Below are positions 30,596-30,867 of a DNA stretch of 30,867 nucleotides, in pieces; positions within the stretch are counted from its first letter, which is position 1; each line of letters starts with the position of its first letter. This DNA is from an uncultured Caldilineales bacterium (lineage in GTDB: Bacteria > Chloroflexota > Anaerolineae > JAAEKA01). The stretch is from NCBI GenBank assembly GCA_937907455.1, contig CALESQ010000065.1, positions 1-30,867 of the forward strand. Reading direction: 5' to 3'. The position numbers were made by a program, and so were the translations under genes. The notes below the pieces were generated by a model. The model did not search any database, was not told where the DNA came from, and saw only the letters and a program-made list of their open reading frames with translations.

Positions 30596-30802
30596 TCAAC
30601 CAGGCTCTGGCTCGATGCTGAACGCGTCGTTGGCTCGCACCCGACAGCCACAGGCTGGGCAGACCGTAGCCGCCACGAAGGCTGCCAGGCCTGCCCGCAA
30701 GGGATCGGGCATCATAGGCTGATTGCACATGGGACACGCCAATACGGTGATCTCCAGAAACTGTTGGGAACTCACGTCCTCCAACACGACCAGGATGTCC
30801 AC
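30596..30802 (-). CDS. Small zinc-ribbon protein
   Basis: The protein has 68 residues. Two CxxC knuckles are visible: CPMC (residues 23-26) and CPAC with a further Cys just after (CPACGCRVRA). The spacing suits one zinc ion. The start is a GTG that lies 3 bp after the stop of the upstream partial gene, with GAGGAGACG about twelve bases before it. Stop and next ATG are 14 bp apart, so it belongs to the same operon as the replication organizer and helicase. Zinc ribbons in this position may contact DNA or a replication partner; this is inference. The acidic tail is FSIEPEPG. Confidence 0.6.
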   Translation of the reverse strand: MDILVVLEDVSSQQFLEITVLACPMCNQPMMPDPLRAGLAAFVAATVCPACGCRVRANDAFSIEPEPG

Positions 30803-30805
30803 GAT

Positions 30806-30867
30806 CTAGATCGTCTCCTCGACGATCTGCGCCAGGTAGGTCGAGATGATCTCCTGCATGCCTTTGC
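30806..30867 (-). CDS. C-terminal end of an unidentified gene, cut by the window edge
   Basis: The last 19 codons of a minus-strand ORF end in TAG at 30806-30808: KGMQEIISTYLAQIVEETI. They predict one amphipathic helix. It lies 3 bp upstream of the zinc-ribbon GTG and so is probably the preceding gene of the same operon. Too little remains for a function. Confidence 0.5.
   Translation of the reverse strand, partial: KGMQEIISTYLAQIVEETI

Overview
The window is GC-rich bacterial DNA and most resembles the Chloroflexota (Anaerolineae/Caldilineae type). This is inferred from gene content, not from a marker gene. The pointers are two very large STAND-type regulators (BTAD-AAA-TPR and XRE-NB-ARC-TPR), secreted proteins with one dockerin-like calcium loop, long Thr-Pro linkers, and a SIR2-like protein of a type I associate with this phylum. 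All genes run on the minus strand except the XRE regulator at 22655-25153. I found no rRNA, tRNA or CRISPR array.

Layout. 63-2658: SIR2-like protein, rubredoxin-DinB protein, a frameshifted small exported ORF and a four-helix membrane protein. 2710-8753: surface/secretome block with a CSLREA beta-helix protein, two paralogous dockerin/YG-repeat proteins and a lipoprotein. 9009-14710: a three-gene operon (HExxH metallopeptidase-like protein, small protein, NmrA-type oxidoreductase) beside a 1077-residue BTAD (SARP-like) regulator. Four tandem AGCGYTT-like heptamers sit 8 bp from a -10 box upstream of that operon. 14873-18708: membrane protein, small cytosolic protein, an extremely Trp-rich 749-residue protein and a lipoprotein. 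18786-21408: a 34-bp-stem hairpin and a LamG/Thr-Pro-rich secreted protein. 21711-25153: a YdhR-rhodanese fusion divergent from the XRE-STAND regulator. 25159-30867: an accessory, partly decayed replication module. It holds a CRP pseudogene, DnaB remnants fused to a DNA methyltransferase through a REP-like palindrome, a RecD2-type helicase, a replisome-organizer-like protein with an internal iteron-like array, and a zinc ribbon.

The most interesting signal is a shared promoter/operator, GTATCG-N5-CGATAC (right half TGATAC in one copy), at three places. In every copy it lies exactly 15 bp from a TRTGCT -10 box. It precedes both YG-repeat protein genes and the rhodanese gene. The third copy also lies just downstream of a good sigma-70 promoter for the divergent XRE regulator. 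I infer a small regulon in which the regulator limits its own expression and activates two surface proteins and a sulfur-transfer-like enzyme. The SARP-like repeat array and the lambda-like origin candidate are the next most notable signals.
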